A stretch of 54,454 nt of DNA from Muribaculaceae bacterium (GTDB lineage: Bacteria > Bacteroidota > Bacteroidia > Bacteroidales > Muribaculaceae): positions 1 through 54,454 of the forward strand of contig JAFLTW010000002.1 of assembly GCA_022509085.1 (NCBI GenBank), given 5' to 3'. Numbering within the stretch: the first letter of the stretch is position 1; each line of letters starts with the position of its first letter. The notes under the pieces were generated by a model. The model ran no database searches. It was not told the DNA's origin and saw only the letters and a list, made by a program, of their open reading frames with translations. Made by a program: the position numbers and the translations under genes. Of the stretch, positions 53,364 through 54,454 are shown in pieces.

Positions 53364-54454
53364 TCAGGCGAAGGTGGTTAGAAACTTTCGGAGGGTATAA
53401 TGTCTGATACCGGGATACTGCGGGAATTCGCCGCCTACAGGATCCATAGAAACCACTATTTTCGGATAATTATCCTTAATGGCAGCCAAGTTGCCAAACT
53501 CCCTTTTTACCGTATCTTCCGAAGAAAGAAGATACGTTGTCTGCAGATATACTTTCTCAGCTCCCCTCGTGGCTACAAAGTCTATTTCAGCCGACCGCAA
53601 TAAACCTACTGCCACTTTCCAACCATGTATCAAGAGATGATTATACACTACGTTTTCCATTATTTTTTCAATCGATCCCAGAAGATTGAAGCCACAAAGA
53701 AGATTTCTCAATCCATGATCGGCAAAATAGAATTTATTGAGTGTCTCAAGAAGTTTTTTGCCATGGATGTCGTAGCGCATCACTTGATTGGCCAGCAAGG
53801 AGTTACAGATAAAACGGACATAGTCGGAGACGGATGATTCCGAAATCTTCTCTCCCTGGCTTTTCATATAATTTGAGATGTTGTGGGTTGAGAAAAGTTT
53901 ACCAATATTATCCGCAATGAAATGCGAGAGATTTTCAAGAAACGGAACGTTCCGTATTTTATGCCTCATTAAGATGTCTTTCATTAAGATGGTGTTGTAG
54001 ACACCCTGCAGATAATCCCTTACCTCCGCTTCATCATCAACTTTACATCTCGAAAGTCCCGGCAGACCGCCTATGGTGAGAAAAAGCCGGAGCGAATCGT
54101 CAGAATCCCTCAAACCATGAAAGTTGAGAAACTCGTCATATCCAAGGCTATGCACCGGAATTTCCATATAGCGTCCCGAAAGGCGCGTGCTTAACTCTGA
54201 AGAAAAAATATAGGCATTACTTCCCGTTATCACAATCTGGCATCGCTCTTCGGCATAAAGACTCCTAAGGGCATTCTCGTAACCCTCGATGTCTTGCACT
54301 TCATCGATCAGAAGATAGTTTTCTCCACCCTCCGGGAGAGTTTCCAAGGCAAAGTTGTAGAGATGATCTGCTGTCTTTATGGTATCGAAATCCTTAAGTT
54401 CCTTGTTGATATAGGCGATGGAGGCCTCCGGCCTATTTGTTTCAATCCAGGTCT
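53364..54454 (-). CDS. AAA_14/DUF4143-type ATPase, 5' part missing
   Basis: The frame is open to the window edge (first full codon at 54452), so at least 362 residues are present and the Walker A part lies outside. The Walker B-type segment YLLIDEVQDIEGYENALRSL, then ITGSNAYIFSSELSTRLSGRYMEIPVHSLGYDEFL, are hallmarks of AAA_14 ATPases. The C-terminal LLRSAEIDFVATRGAEKVYLQ segment is the DUF4143 nuclease-like fold. These proteins are widespread in Bacteroidetes, of uncertain function. It is AT-richer than the core genes and borders the repeat island, so horizontal transfer is plausible. Confidence 0.85.
   Translation of the reverse strand, partial: TWIETNRPEASIAYINKELKDFDTIKTADHLYNFALETLPEGGENYLLIDEVQDIEGYENALRSLYAEERCQIVITGSNAYIFSSELSTRLSGRYMEIPVHSLGYDEFLNFHGLRDSDDSLRLFLTIGGLPGLSRCKVDDEAEVRDYLQGVYNTILMKDILMRHKIRNVPFLENLSHFIADNIGKLFSTHNISNYMKSQGEKISESSVSDYVRFICNSLLANQVMRYDIHGKKLLETLNKFYFADHGLRNLLCGFNLLGSIEKIMENVVYNHLLIHGWKVAVGLLRSAEIDFVATRGAEKVYLQTTYLLSSEDTVKREFGNLAAIKDNYPKIVVSMDPVGGEFPQYPGIRHYTLRKFLTTFA

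Overview
The window reads as chromosome of an anaerobic member of the Bacteroidales, most likely a Muribaculaceae-type gut bacterium (inference). The support is the repeated Bacteroidetes promoter form TTTG-N20-TAnnTTTG, a Bacteroidetes-type fumarate reductase (frdCAB), FimA/Mfa1 and FimB/Mfa2 fimbrial lipoproteins, a DUF3575/OmpA-like pair, type IX secretion-like C-terminal tails, and a high-GC core gene set.

Layout. 1-530: end of an outer-membrane barrel gene. 750-2714: gyrB. 2830-6682 (minus): frdCAB. 6834-15631 (plus): a tight run of panB, leuS, rdgB, a PorZ-like double propeller with a sorting tail, a leucine-rich-repeat surface protein, and trmB. 15859-25007 (plus): a five-gene fimbrial operon (major subunit, FimB/Mfa2-type anchor, two further large fimbrial lipoproteins, and a beta-propeller lipoprotein). 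25247-28645: a large secreted protein. 28716-34436: a small divergent cassette that looks phage-derived (capsid-like, scaffold-like, small connector-like, and a large tail/stopper-like protein) but has no integrase, terminase, portal or lysis gene. 34509-38177: dcuB, periplasmic asparaginase and a porin. 38237-41804 (minus): a Cthe_2159-type beta-helix protein, a small secreted protein and a membrane protein with nucleoside-recognition (gate) domains. 42010-44113: the DUF3575 and OmpA-like/TPR pair.

From about 44.1 kb the sequence changes character. There is a REP-associated (RAYT/IS200-like) transposase inside a repeat-bounded element, then a large AT-richer Ig-like secreted protein. Next comes a compact minus-strand operon encoding a trypsin-like protease, a DUF262 (ParB/GmrS-like) protein and an RxxxxH HEPN protein. 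It has a near-perfect promoter and an intrinsic terminator inside its leader. Last are a 1.2-kb gene-free stretch built of inverted, direct and hairpin repeats, and the 3' part of an AAA_14/DUF4143 ATPase gene.

Working together: asparaginase, Dcu antiport, the porin and fumarate reductase form a plausible asparagine to aspartate to fumarate to succinate respiration route. The fimbrial operon, the PorZ-like protein, the DUF3575 pair and several proteins with type IX-like tails all concern surface building. The best candidates for an undescribed system are the protease/DUF262/HEPN operon with its leader, the orphan capsid cassette with its ten-copy 10-bp array, and the covarying-hairpin repeat island at 52.5-53.3 kb. 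All family names come from reading translated sequence by eye; no database search was possible.
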